27,394 bases of DNA from Phoronis pallida (Eukaryota; Phoronida; Phoronidae), in NCBI GenBank assembly GCA_028565715.1, contig JAOXYC010213127.1, positions 1 through 27,394 of the forward strand. Reading direction: 5' to 3'. Under the pieces are notes generated by a model, which was given only the letters and a program-made list of their open reading frames with translations, did no database searches and had not been told where the DNA came from. This document shows, piece after piece, positions 7,594 through 17,256 of this stretch (position 1 is its first letter; each line of letters opens with the position of its first letter). The translations under genes were made by a program, and so were the position numbers.

Positions 7594-8199
7594 ATGATTA
7601 GTTTAAAATTAAAAAATAGTATTACTAAGGAATTAGATAATATATATAACATTAAGTCTAAACATAATGGAATTGAGATGTCTGTTGTTATAGATTTTAA
7701 ATTTACAAGTAATTCTATGAAATTTTTTCAAAATTTTATGATTGATGTTAATTCAATTAAATCTAATAGTAGAGATATTCTTATTTTTTCTAAAGACAAT
7801 GATTTAGTAGATGATTTAAAAAATAAATATAAAAATATCGTAAATGGTTTTCTTCTTGATTATAAAAAAATTAAGAAAAAGCATTATAAATGGGCATTAA
7901 ATGATGTAAATTTAGAAAGATATAAATCTGTTTTAAGTCGTAAAAGTTTACTTCCTATAAATTTTGATAGTAAAAATAATGATATTACTTCATCTGTTGA
8001 TAATATTATTAATGGTAAAGTTATTAAAGTTTATCAAATGAATAATTCTTTAAGTGCAAAAATAGGAGATTTGTCTATTAGTAAAGAACACACAAATGAA
8101 AATATATTATTATTTTTAAGTTTTATTGAAAAGAGAGGAATGCATTTTAAGAGAGTTTATCTATCAAGAAGTATGAATAAATCATTTAGAATTTATTAA
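7594..8199 (+). CDS. rplA: Ribosomal protein uL1, truncated and divergent
   Basis: L1 stalk protein that helps move tRNA out of the E site and, in many bacteria, represses its own operon. At 201 residues it is about 30 shorter than usual, the loss falling at the N-terminus. Domain II is barely recognisable, but LSRKSLLPIN (about 114-123) sits where LGPRGLMPNPK is expected. The C-terminal part keeps the pattern GKVIKVYQ...IGDLSI...HTNENILLFLSFIEKR...FKRVYLSRSMNKSFRI, matching G-V-Y-R...IG..SF....L.EN...L......KG.Y.....S.TMG. The start ATG is preceded immediately by AGGG, too close for a normal ribosome binding site. The assignment rests on these blocks plus position between rplK and rplJ. Confidence 0.88.
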   Translation: MISLKLKNSITKELDNIYNIKSKHNGIEMSVVIDFKFTSNSMKFFQNFMIDVNSIKSNSRDILIFSKDNDLVDDLKNKYKNIVNGFLLDYKKIKKKHYKWALNDVNLERYKSVLSRKSLLPINFDSKNNDITSSVDNIINGKVIKVYQMNNSLSAKIGDLSISKEHTNENILLFLSFIEKRGMHFKRVYLSRSMNKSFRIY

Positions 8200-8216
8200 T
8201 AAATATATATTAAAAG

Positions 8217-8672
8217 ATGATTGTTGTTAAAAAGTATAAAGCAAGATATTTTGATATCATTAATAATATAGATCCATGTATTCTTGTACATGGCCCTAGT
8301 TTAGTGCGTGATCAAATTAGAAAGTTTAAATTAGAAATCAAAAACTCTAATGTTTCAATTAGATTAATATTGAAAAAATTATTTTACAAGTACTATATTA
8401 AAGAAAGGGTAAGTAATGAAAAAACTGATATATCAGATAATTTATATATTATATCTATAAATAATAGTTCAAATATATTATTATTAATAAATCTTTTTAA
8501 AAAATATAAAATTAATTTATATGGTATTTTAGTTAATAAAACATTTAGTAAAGATTACTCTATTGCATTAAAAACATTATTTGATACTAATAAAATGGTT
8601 GGTCTATTATTATTGGTGATTATTAGAACTCAAATTACTATTATAAGACATATGATTAGTGTTAAAAACTAA
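8217..8672 (+). CDS. rplJ: Ribosomal protein uL10, divergent
   Basis: Base of the L7/L12 stalk; anchors L12 dimers to the ribosome. The 151 residues, against 165-175 usual, show the L10 plan: an N-terminal domain with KKYKARYFDIINNIDPCILVHGPSL, then VRDQIRKFKLEIKNSNVSIRLILKKL corresponding to LRxxLRxAGxxxxVxKNxLxxxA. The C-terminal LKTLFDTNKMVGLLLLVI matches LxxLPSxxxLxxxLxxLL. The family's C-terminal L12-binding helix is short, which may mean fewer L12 dimers bind. Sequence conservation is low; position between rplA and rplL supports the call. Confidence 0.85.
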   Translation: MIVVKKYKARYFDIINNIDPCILVHGPSLVRDQIRKFKLEIKNSNVSIRLILKKLFYKYYIKERVSNEKTDISDNLYIISINNSSNILLLINLFKKYKINLYGILVNKTFSKDYSIALKTLFDTNKMVGLLLLVIIRTQITIIRHMISVKN

Positions 8673-8694
8673 ATAAATAATATAATTTTAAAAA

Positions 8695-9093
8695 ATGAAT
8701 GACAAGGTTAAAAATATTTTAAGTGACTTATTAAATCTTAGTATTGCTGAGCTAAATGAATTATTTAAGTTATATGCTCAAGAGTTAGGTGTTTCAGTAT
8801 CTGATTTAATAGCTTCTGGTTCTATACAAAGTGGTAGTTCTTCAGCAGTTAGTACAGATGAAGATAAACCTGATACATTTAAAATAACTGTTAAATCTCT
8901 TGGTAGTGCTACTCAAATGACTTTAATTAAGAGAGTTAGATCTATTTTTTCTGATATATCTATTTTAGAAGCTAAAAAGAAAGTTGAAAGTATGCCATTT
9001 ATTTTAAAAGAAAATCTTACAATTGGAGAAAAAGATGCTTTAAATGAAGATTTAAAGAAAGATGGTTATGACTTTACAGTTGAAAAGGAATAG
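8695..9093 (+). CDS. rplL: Ribosomal protein bL12 (L7/L12)
   Basis: Stalk protein that recruits and stimulates the translational GTPases. The N-terminal dimerisation helices span about 1-40. A flexible Ser/Gly-rich hinge follows (SGSIQSGSSSAVSTDEDKPD, about 43-62), where most bacteria have an Ala/Gly-rich one. The C-terminal domain (FKITVKSLG through IKRVRSIFSDISILEAKKKVESMPFILKE) is well conserved, including the V/I-K-x-V-R and L-x-E-A-K-x-x-V motifs that contact EF-G. The length, 132 residues, is near normal. Ends TAG, 27 bp before rpoB. Confidence 0.95.
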   Translation: MNDKVKNILSDLLNLSIAELNELFKLYAQELGVSVSDLIASGSIQSGSSSAVSTDEDKPDTFKITVKSLGSATQMTLIKRVRSIFSDISILEAKKKVESMPFILKENLTIGEKDALNEDLKKDGYDFTVEKE

Positions 9094-9107
9094 AAAATAG
9101 ATATATT

Positions 9108-9113
9108 AAAGGA
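9108..9113 (+). promoter_or_regulatory. Shine-Dalgarno-like site for rpoB
   Basis: AAAGGA lies 7 nt upstream of the tandem ATG ATG that begins rpoB. It is noteworthy because most other starts in the window have no purine-rich site at a suitable distance. It supports the start at 9121 rather than the out-of-frame ATG at 9114. Confidence 0.55.
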
Positions 9114-9120
9114 ATGTTTT

Positions 9121-12100
9121 ATGATGTTAAAGTTGTTGTCTGATGATAATCTAGATATTGATTATAATTTATTAAGAAAAACATATAATGTTTTTTTTCA
9201 GTTTGATAATCCATCACCAGATCCAAATGTTGGTCTTTATGCTATATTATGTAGGCATTTAAATATTGAAGATAAATCTAAAGGAATAAAGTTTTATTGT
9301 AAGGATTATATAATTGATAAGAACATTTATTTTGAACAACTGTATATAGATAAAGGATTAAGCTATGTTTGTAAATTATACATAAAGATAGGTATTATTG
9401 TTAACAAAAAAGAGTATGAATCTACTTTTTCTCTTAATTTTATACCAATAATGATTAATAATAGTTACTTTATGATTAATGGTACGAAAAAGGTAATGAT
9501 ATATCAATTAGTAAAGACAGGAGGTATATATTATGATATTGATGAATATGGTTTTATGAATATTATTCGTATTGTTTCTTCTAGTGGAAGTAGAATTGAA
9601 TTACGTATTAATCAAAGAGAAATAATTAATATTTATGTTAATAGTAGTAAGAAGATATTATTACCTGAGTTTTTTAGTCTTATAGACCATGATAAGATAA
9701 AGAGATATATTAGATATTTTAAAAATGATCTTTCTTTATCTGTTTTTAGTAAATTTGAAAAATCTATAGTTAAACATGCTCTTATTTTTGTAGATTTGTT
9801 TTATTGTAGAATAATATCTGGAAAATTTTATATCTATGGTGATAAAAATGATTTAGAAAATTACATAATCTCTTCTTTAAAAAATTATAAAATTGATTAT
9901 AATGATGATGAAAAAGCAGTTGTTGTTAGCGCAGAAGATATAAATGGTGTTTTTTATTTTGGTGATCAACATATTAAGTATAAGTATAAGAAAACAAATA
10001 TATTAAATATATTACCTGGTATGTTAATTGATGCTAAGATTTTAAAGAAAATATTCTCTCTCAGTGTTACTATAGAAGGAAAATTATTAATATCTTTATT
10101 TAAAAAGAGTCATGAATTACTAAGAAATTGTTTTTTAAGTTTTTTTGATAAAAATTTTGAAGAAGTTATTTCTGAAGAATCTCCAGATAGTGCTAATACT
10201 AATGTTAGTAGTAGTACTGAAGATGATACAGATGAAGAAGAGGAAGAAGAAAAAGAGGGAGTAAGTTTTGATTATGATTTTTCTGATGATTATGATGATA
10301 ATAACTCTGTTGGTATAGAATATCATATTGATGAATTTATAAGAGATCGTATTAATAACTTTCTTAGTATATCTTATTCTAAAGAAAGTCTACGTCTTAC
10401 TGAAGAAGATATTATTGCATTATTTATATACTTTAGTGAAAATATTAATAAAACTACTATATCTAAGAAGAGTTATGATTATTTATTATATAAAAGAGTT
10501 AAAAAAGCAGAAGATTTTATTGTAAATATTATTCTTAGAAGAGTTAATAGGCTTAAAAACAATATTAGATATTTTTCTATTGATAAGACTGGTAAAACAA
10601 ATACTGAAGATTTTATTACATCATATTCAACTTCAAATGAAATTAGAAAAATATTTACATCTCATCCTTTAGTCCAGTTTCTTGATCAATCTAATCCTTT
10701 ATCAGAACTTGCCCATCGTAGACGTATTTCTATTTTTAATTTAATTAATACAGAGAAATATCAAATATCTTTTGAAGGAAGAGATATAAATCCTACATAT
10801 TTTGGAAGAATATGTCCTATTCAAACACCTGAAGGATCTAATATTGGTTTAATTAACTCTTTTGCTATTTATGCTCAGATTAATAATTATGGTTTTATTA
10901 CAACTCCATATTATAAAGTTAAAGATGGTAAAGTTTCTAATGAAATTGTATTTATTTCTGCAGAAGAAGAAAAAGATAAAGTAATTACATCATATGATAA
11001 AGGGTTTGAAGATAAAGATGTAGTATACGCTAGAATTAATGATGATATTGAAACTTTTGATATTCAAAAAGTAGATTATATGGATTACTCTAAGAGAAAT
11101 ATATTATCTATATCTGCTTGTTTAATTCCATCTATTGAACGTAATGATGCTCGTAGATCTCTTATGGGAGCTAATATGCAAAGACAAGCTACACCATCAT
11201 GTGTAGTTGAAGTTCCTGTTGTTGGTACTGGAGTTGAAGACATACCTGTAAAAATGCATCATGATACTATTTATGCTGATAGAGATTGTATAGTATTATA
11301 TTCTTGCTCACAATATGTTATTGTAAGTAGTGAAGATAATGAAGATAGTATTTCTGTTTTTAGGCTTTCTAAGTTTAATAAAACTAATATGAAAACTTGT
11401 AGTCATAGTGTAGTAAGAGTTAAGAATGGACAAAGGCTTAAAAAAGGAGATATTATAGCTGATTGTGCTGCATCTGATATGGGAAATCTTGCTATTGGTC
11501 ATAATCTTATTGTTGCATTTATGTCATGGTGGGGTTATGGTTTTGAGGATTCAATTGCAATATCAGAATCACTACAAAAGAAATCAAAGTTTGAAAGTAT
11601 TTGTTTAAATGATATTGATATAAAGGCTAAGGAATTAGATCATGGACGTGAAAAAATTACTTTAGATAATCCTAATGAATCTATAAGATTATTAAAAAAT
11701 TTGGATTCTAGAGGAATAATTAAAATAGGTTCATCAGTTGAGCCATTTGTTGTTCTTGCAAGTCGTGTTACTCCTATTGAAACAGATTCTTCATTTGAAG
11801 ATAGTGTTTTATCAATTATTTTTGGAAAAAAAGTTTCTTCTTTTAAAGATATATCTGTAAAAGCACCATGTAACTTAAAGGGTATTGTTATATCCTCAAA
11901 GTATATTAATAGATCTAAATCTTCTGATGATGATTTTAGAGATAGTTATATGTCAGGATATAATGATATATTTAGTAAAGTTATTAAGTCTATATTTATT
12001 AAACTAAAAATTAAAGGATGTATTAATAATTTTGAAGAATACTTTAATAGATTTAAAGATATTAAAGATATTGAAATTATATTTTTAGAATTAAATGTAA

Positions 12101-13104
12101 TTATTAAAGAACTTAAAAATGATGTAGCTGAAGTTATTATTAATACTGCTATTAAGGTATTAAATAAAATGAATAATGATTTTATTAGAATTTATGGATT
12201 ATATAAAAGCTACAGTATTGAGAACAATGTAACTGAATATGTAAAAATTGTGGTTGCAAAGAGAAGAGCTATTCTTGTAGGTGATAAAATTGCAGGTCGT
12301 CATGGTAATAAAGGTGTTGTTTCATGTATTGTGCCTGAGGAAGATATGCCTTATTTAGAAGATGGTACTATTATTGAAATGATTTTAAATCCTCTTGGTA
12401 TTCCTAACAGATTAAATATTGGACAAATTATGGAAACATACTTAGGGTTAACATCTTATTCTCTAACTTCTAAAGTTTGTTATCATTTAAATGTATTTGA
12501 TATAGATTCTGCTAAGAATGTTATATCTAGATTTTTAAAATATAAGATTACTCGTAAAGATTATGATGTTGATTCAGCATTTGAGATTGTTTCTAAAGGA
12601 AAGTATCTATTAATTAATGCTCCTGTATTTGATTCAATATCATTTGGAGAAGTAAAGGCTATATTAAATGAGATTAATTCTGGAGATGATGGAACTTATG
12701 TAATATATGATGGAAAAAATGGTATGAGGCTTAATAGAAAAGTACATGTTGGTTTAAAGTATTTTATGAAGTTAAACCATATGGCTGAAGATAAAATTAG
12801 TGCTAGAGAAACTGGTGGATATAGTACAATATTACAACAACCGCTTGCACGTAAGATTAATTATGGTGGACAACGTGCTGGAGAAATGGAGATATTAGCT
12901 CTTGAGGGACATGGTGCATCTGCAATATTATTAGAACTTGCTGCTCCAAAATCTGATGATAGAGAATCTGGTAATGATATGTATTCTAAAATATTTGATC
13001 GTCAGTATGCATTTTCTGTATTTATGCCTGAAACAATTAATGTTATCCTTGCATATTTGCAAGGAGCATCAATTGTTATTGAATTAGTTGTGAAAAAAAA
13101 TTAG
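9121..13104 (+). CDS. rpoB: RNA polymerase beta subunit
   Basis: Forms half of the RNA polymerase active-centre cleft. The 1327 residues are near the proteobacterial 1340-1380. Clear landmarks are FLDQSNPLSELAHRRRIS (520-537, fork loop/rifampicin region), PTYFGRICPIQTPEGSNIGL, ERNDARRSLMGANMQRQATP, MSWWGYGFEDSIAISE, GDKIAGRHGNKGVVS with the active-centre lysines, and the C-terminal QQPLARKINYGGQRAGEMEILALEGHGA. Two oddities stand out. Residues about 345-398 form a highly acidic low-complexity insert, including six consecutive Glu (372-377) and an Asp/Tyr run. The usual GPGG after the rifampicin cluster is replaced by NLIN. It is followed 6 bp later by rpoC. Confidence 0.99.
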   Translation: MMLKLLSDDNLDIDYNLLRKTYNVFFQFDNPSPDPNVGLYAILCRHLNIEDKSKGIKFYCKDYIIDKNIYFEQLYIDKGLSYVCKLYIKIGIIVNKKEYESTFSLNFIPIMINNSYFMINGTKKVMIYQLVKTGGIYYDIDEYGFMNIIRIVSSSGSRIELRINQREIINIYVNSSKKILLPEFFSLIDHDKIKRYIRYFKNDLSLSVFSKFEKSIVKHALIFVDLFYCRIISGKFYIYGDKNDLENYIISSLKNYKIDYNDDEKAVVVSAEDINGVFYFGDQHIKYKYKKTNILNILPGMLIDAKILKKIFSLSVTIEGKLLISLFKKSHELLRNCFLSFFDKNFEEVISEESPDSANTNVSSSTEDDTDEEEEEEKEGVSFDYDFSDDYDDNNSVGIEYHIDEFIRDRINNFLSISYSKESLRLTEEDIIALFIYFSENINKTTISKKSYDYLLYKRVKKAEDFIVNIILRRVNRLKNNIRYFSIDKTGKTNTEDFITSYSTSNEIRKIFTSHPLVQFLDQSNPLSELAHRRRISIFNLINTEKYQISFEGRDINPTYFGRICPIQTPEGSNIGLINSFAIYAQINNYGFITTPYYKVKDGKVSNEIVFISAEEEKDKVITSYDKGFEDKDVVYARINDDIETFDIQKVDYMDYSKRNILSISACLIPSIERNDARRSLMGANMQRQATPSCVVEVPVVGTGVEDIPVKMHHDTIYADRDCIVLYSCSQYVIVSSEDNEDSISVFRLSKFNKTNMKTCSHSVVRVKNGQRLKKGDIIADCAASDMGNLAIGHNLIVAFMSWWGYGFEDSIAISESLQKKSKFESICLNDIDIKAKELDHGREKITLDNPNESIRLLKNLDSRGIIKIGSSVEPFVVLASRVTPIETDSSFEDSVLSIIFGKKVSSFKDISVKAPCNLKGIVISSKYINRSKSSDDDFRDSYMSGYNDIFSKVIKSIFIKLKIKGCINNFEEYFNRFKDIKDIEIIFLELNVIIKELKNDVAEVIINTAIKVLNKMNNDFIRIYGLYKSYSIENNVTEYVKIVVAKRRAILVGDKIAGRHGNKGVVSCIVPEEDMPYLEDGTIIEMILNPLGIPNRLNIGQIMETYLGLTSYSLTSKVCYHLNVFDIDSAKNVISRFLKYKITRKDYDVDSAFEIVSKGKYLLINAPVFDSISFGEVKAILNEINSGDDGTYVIYDGKNGMRLNRKVHVGLKYFMKLNHMAEDKISARETGGYSTILQQPLARKINYGGQRAGEMEILALEGHGASAILLELAAPKSDDRESGNDMYSKIFDRQYAFSVFMPETINVILAYLQGASIVIELVVKKN

Positions 13105-13110
13105 AGTATT

Positions 13111-16100
13111 ATGAATAATATTAATGAAAAAGATGATAATGAATTTAGTGATAGTAAATCTATTTATATAAATAGATTTATATCTGATTCTAGATGTAAT
13201 TTCGATGAAGTTAGAATACGTATTGCATCAAAAAAATATATACGTGATTATTTAAGCCGTGGATCTATAAAAAATACTGATACGTTAAATTATAGAACAT
13301 TAAGGCCTGAAAAAGGAGGAATATTCTGTTGTTCAATATTTGGCCCTATAGATAATTATAAATGTTTATGTAGAAGATATGTTGGTGAATCTTATCGTGG
13401 ATTAAGATGTGAAAGATGTTCTGTTATTGTTGGTACACGTATGACTCGTAGAAGAAACTTTGGACATATTGAGCTTAATACAATGGTTGTACATCCTTGG
13501 TTTATTACTCATATATGTACTCTTCTGGGAATGACTAAAAAAGTATTTAATTTAATTTTAAATTTTGAAATATTTATTTTTACATTTGATAGTGAAGATG
13601 ATTTATATAAATCAGGAGATCATATTTCTGCTAATCAATATTATAATATTTACTATGGAGAAAATCTTAAGAGTGGTGGTGAAGCAATTTATTTTCTTTT
13701 AAATAAAATTAATGTTAATGCTGAGATTGAAAAAATTGATAAAGTAATTAAAAATAAATCTATAGATGAAATACAAGACAAAGATTTACGTAAGAGAGAA
13801 ATTTTTGAATGTTTTGCTAGTGGAGGTACATCTCCATGTGATCTTGTATTATCTATTATTGCTGTTATACCTGCTGATTTAAGACCTATTGTTGTATTAG
13901 ATAATGGAGGTATTGCTACTTTAGATATTAATGAAGTTTATAGAAAAATTGTTAGTAGAAATAATAGATTAGAGAAATTAATTAGTTTAGAGACTCATGG
14001 TATTATGATTAATCATGAAAAATATATGTTAAGTGATTCTATTTTTTCACTTATGGGTCCTAAGAAAAAGAGAAATTTCAAATCTATATCTGAATATATT
14101 AAAGGTAAAAAAGGATATTTTCGTCGTGCAGCTCTTGGAAAACGTGTAGATTTTTCTGCTAGAGGAGTTATTGTTGTTGGTCCAGAACTTAAAATTGATG
14201 AGTGTAGTTTACCTTTTGTAATTGCATATGAAATTTTTAAACCATTTATATATTCTTTAATGTTAAGAAGGAATTATGTTTATAGTTTATTAGAAGCTAA
14301 ATCAAGACTTGAAAAGGATCAAAAACTAGTCTATCAGTTACTTTTAGAAATAGTTGATGATTTCCCAATACTTCTTAATAGAGCTCCAACTCTTCATAGA
14401 TTAGGTATACAAGCATTTCGTATTAAAATATCACATACAAATGCTATTCGTACATCTCCTTTAGTATGTACAGCATATAATGCTGATTTTGATGGAGATC
14501 ATATGTCAGCACATTTACCTATTTCATTAGATGCGAGAGTTGAGGCATATTCTTTAATGTTATCAAGACAAAATATATTTTCTCCAAGTAATGGTAGGTT
14601 AATACTTATGCCGGCTAAAGATATTGTTATGGGAATATATTATTTAACTTTATCAAATAATATTTTATATAGTGATAAAGTATTTTCTTATTCTGAGTTA
14701 TTTCATATTATTGAAGAAGATGAAGATATGATATCAAGTGGTAATACTAAAGGTAAATTAAATTATCATAATTTAGTTAATGTTAGATTAGATATTTTTA
14801 ATAAACCTACAATTGTAGTTACTACATATGGTAGATTAATATTATGGTATTTCATTCCTGAAGAATATCGTGTAAAGATGGATTTTAGTATATTTAATAC
14901 TACGCTTGATAAAAATCTTCTTAATGATCTTATAATGTATGTTTTTGAGTTATCTAATAAATATGTTATTATTGATTTACTTAACTATATTACAGAAACA
15001 AGCTTTAAAATGCTTACAAAATCTGGAATTAGTTATACATGTAATGATATGATAGATCCATCCTTAGATTTTATTAATCAGGTAGAAAATGAGATTAATG
15101 AAATGCAAAAATATTATGATATGGGTATGATGACAAGTGAAGAATTAACTTCTAAGTCATTTCAGTCATGGTTTTCATGTATTACAAGTGTTGGAGAGCA
15201 TATTATAGAAGATATGAAACAACAGAAATCTAATAATTTAGAAGATATATGTGGCATCCCGTATAATAATATATATTTAATGTATATATCTGGATCTAGA
15301 GGATCTTGTTCACAAATACAGCAAGTATGTGGTCTTCGTGGATTTATGGCACGACCTTCTGGTAAAGTTGGTAACTTTATTATTAAATCTAATTTGAAAA
15401 ATGGTTTAAATGTATATGAAATATTTGAATCTACACACGGTGAAAGAAAAGGTTTGTCAGATCTTGCAATTAAAACTTCAAGAGCAGGATATCTTTCTAG
15501 AAAATTAGGAGAAGTTTCACACAGTATTATTATAACTGAAGAAGATTGTGGTACTGAAGATTATATTACTATTAATCGTGTATATGATAAGAGAAATCTT
15601 AGAATTAGATTTCAAGATATGATTTTTGGAAAAGTTGTAGCTAAAAATATATATAATTATAATGGAAAATTATTAATTGAAAAGGGATTAATATTAGATA
15701 TATTTAATTATAGTAAGATTATTAGTAATAATATTGATGAAGTATATATTTATTCATCTTTATTATGTAAGTTAAAAACTGGAGTATGTGCAAAATGTTA
15801 TGGTATGGACTTATCAATGAGAAAGAAAGTTTATATAGGAACTCCAGTTGGAATTATTGCTTCTCAGTCTATTGGTGAGCCAGGAACACAGTTAACTATG
15901 CGTACAACACATACAGGTGGTGTTGCAAGCAATGATTCATCAGAAGTAAGTATAACTTCAGAAGTTAGTGGTATTGTAGATTTATCAGATTTATTATATG
16001 TAGTTAATAGTAATGGAGATAAAATTATTATTAAAAATGGTAAAATATCTATTTATGACAAGGATAAAAAAAGAGTACAAGAAGTAATAAATGTAAAACA

Positions 16101-17199
16101 CAATTATACATTATTAGTTTCACAAGGTGATATAATACCTGAAAATTATGTACTTGCATATATAAATCACAATATTAATAAAATTATTTCAACAATTAGT
16201 GGAAAAGTTGTATATAAAAATATTATTGATAATATTAATTGTATAATAGAGATTGATAATGATACAGGTATTGCTCGTAAAAAAATTATTCGTAAACTAG
16301 GTGAATCAGAACTTCTTAATCCTATAATTTGTGTTAACAATGATGAATTTAAACATGAATATATTATTGAATATGGATCATATATTACAGTACAAGATGG
16401 TGATGATATTTTAGCTGGTGATGAATTATCTAGATTATTTAAAACTTCTTCTCATACAAAAGATATTACTGGAGGACTTCCTAAAGTTATTGATCTTTTT
16501 GAAGTTAAGAAAAGTAGTGAAAAAGCAGTTATTGCAATATATAGTGGAATAATTAAAATTTTATATAGTAAACATCAAAGAAAAAATAGATGTATATCTA
16601 TATTAGATCCTGAAACTAAAGAGGTATTAATTAAACAAAATATACCAATTAATAAAAATATTTTAATTCAAGATGGAGATAAAGTTAAAATTGGTACTAT
16701 GTTAGTTGATGGAAATATATACTTACAAGATTTATTAGATACTATAGGCTATGAGTATACAATGAAATATATGATTGGTGAGATGATGTCAATATATGAA
16801 GATCAGGGTACAAGTATTAGTTGTGTTCATTTTGAAGTAATATTACGTCAGATGAGTAAATATGGAATAGTAACATGTAGTGGTGAGTCTAGCTCAAGAT
16901 TTATTGCAGGAAGTTATCATTTAATGTCTGATTTGGATGAAGAAAAGGAAAGAATACTATTAGAAAGCTCTAATAAAGATATTAAATTTAAATATAAGAG
17001 AGTAATTATTGGTATTACAAAAGTTGCATTAATGTTATACCCATCATTTATTTCTGCTTCATCATTTCAACATACAATATCACGTATAGCAAAAGCAGCA
17101 ATTATTAAAGCAAGAGATAAATTAAGTGGAATTAAAGAAAGTTTTATTTTCTGTAAACCAATACCTGCTGGTACAGGATTTAAAGATTTTGCTATTTAA
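13111..17199 (+). CDS. rpoC: RNA polymerase beta' subunit
   Basis: Carries the catalytic magnesium site of RNA polymerase. The 1362 residues are close to the usual 1400. The N-terminal zinc ribbon has Cys85, Cys87, Cys100 and Cys103 (CLCRRY...GLRCERC). RAALGKRVDFSARGVIVVGPEL is the switch region. The active-site loop NADFDGDHMSAH (from Asn457) keeps all three catalytic Asp (459, 461, 463), but His464 replaces the near-invariant Gln. A second zinc site is marked by EEDCG and KTGVCAKCYGMDL. The trigger loop is GEPGTQLTMRTTHTGGVAS. The C-terminus SSFQHTISRIAKAAI...IPAGTGF is intact. No split or fusion. Ends TAA, 57 bp before the next gene. Confidence 0.99.
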   Translation: MNNINEKDDNEFSDSKSIYINRFISDSRCNFDEVRIRIASKKYIRDYLSRGSIKNTDTLNYRTLRPEKGGIFCCSIFGPIDNYKCLCRRYVGESYRGLRCERCSVIVGTRMTRRRNFGHIELNTMVVHPWFITHICTLLGMTKKVFNLILNFEIFIFTFDSEDDLYKSGDHISANQYYNIYYGENLKSGGEAIYFLLNKINVNAEIEKIDKVIKNKSIDEIQDKDLRKREIFECFASGGTSPCDLVLSIIAVIPADLRPIVVLDNGGIATLDINEVYRKIVSRNNRLEKLISLETHGIMINHEKYMLSDSIFSLMGPKKKRNFKSISEYIKGKKGYFRRAALGKRVDFSARGVIVVGPELKIDECSLPFVIAYEIFKPFIYSLMLRRNYVYSLLEAKSRLEKDQKLVYQLLLEIVDDFPILLNRAPTLHRLGIQAFRIKISHTNAIRTSPLVCTAYNADFDGDHMSAHLPISLDARVEAYSLMLSRQNIFSPSNGRLILMPAKDIVMGIYYLTLSNNILYSDKVFSYSELFHIIEEDEDMISSGNTKGKLNYHNLVNVRLDIFNKPTIVVTTYGRLILWYFIPEEYRVKMDFSIFNTTLDKNLLNDLIMYVFELSNKYVIIDLLNYITETSFKMLTKSGISYTCNDMIDPSLDFINQVENEINEMQKYYDMGMMTSEELTSKSFQSWFSCITSVGEHIIEDMKQQKSNNLEDICGIPYNNIYLMYISGSRGSCSQIQQVCGLRGFMARPSGKVGNFIIKSNLKNGLNVYEIFESTHGERKGLSDLAIKTSRAGYLSRKLGEVSHSIIITEEDCGTEDYITINRVYDKRNLRIRFQDMIFGKVVAKNIYNYNGKLLIEKGLILDIFNYSKIISNNIDEVYIYSSLLCKLKTGVCAKCYGMDLSMRKKVYIGTPVGIIASQSIGEPGTQLTMRTTHTGGVASNDSSEVSITSEVSGIVDLSDLLYVVNSNGDKIIIKNGKISIYDKDKKRVQEVINVKHNYTLLVSQGDIIPENYVLAYINHNINKIISTISGKVVYKNIIDNINCIIEIDNDTGIARKKIIRKLGESELLNPIICVNNDEFKHEYIIEYGSYITVQDGDDILAGDELSRLFKTSSHTKDITGGLPKVIDLFEVKKSSEKAVIAIYSGIIKILYSKHQRKNRCISILDPETKEVLIKQNIPINKNILIQDGDKVKIGTMLVDGNIYLQDLLDTIGYEYTMKYMIGEMMSIYEDQGTSISCVHFEVILRQMSKYGIVTCSGESSSRFIAGSYHLMSDLDEEKERILLESSNKDIKFKYKRVIIGITKVALMLYPSFISASSFQHTISRIAKAAIIKARDKLSGIKESFIFCKPIPAGTGFKDFAI

Positions 17200-17256
17200 T
17201 AGACAATTTTTATATTTTTAAATTTTTTATTTTTTAATTGTTAAAAGTAAAAAATA

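Noticed and set aside
10135-10326. Minus-strand 63-codon frame inside rpoB
   Set aside because: Mirror of the acidic, A/G-rich insert of rpoB; a Phe/Ile run with no plausible protein.
11308-11502. Minus-strand 64-codon frame inside rpoB
   Set aside because: Lies wholly within conserved rpoB coding sequence; a shadow frame.
9121-17199. UGA read as tryptophan
   Set aside because: Conserved Trp positions in rpoB and rpoC use TGG and no conserved gene is interrupted by TGA, so recoding is not indicated.
17203-17241. ACAATT...AATTGT inverted repeat after rpoC as a terminator
   Set aside because: Only six pairs, A/T-rich, with a 27-nt loop; expected by chance in this composition.
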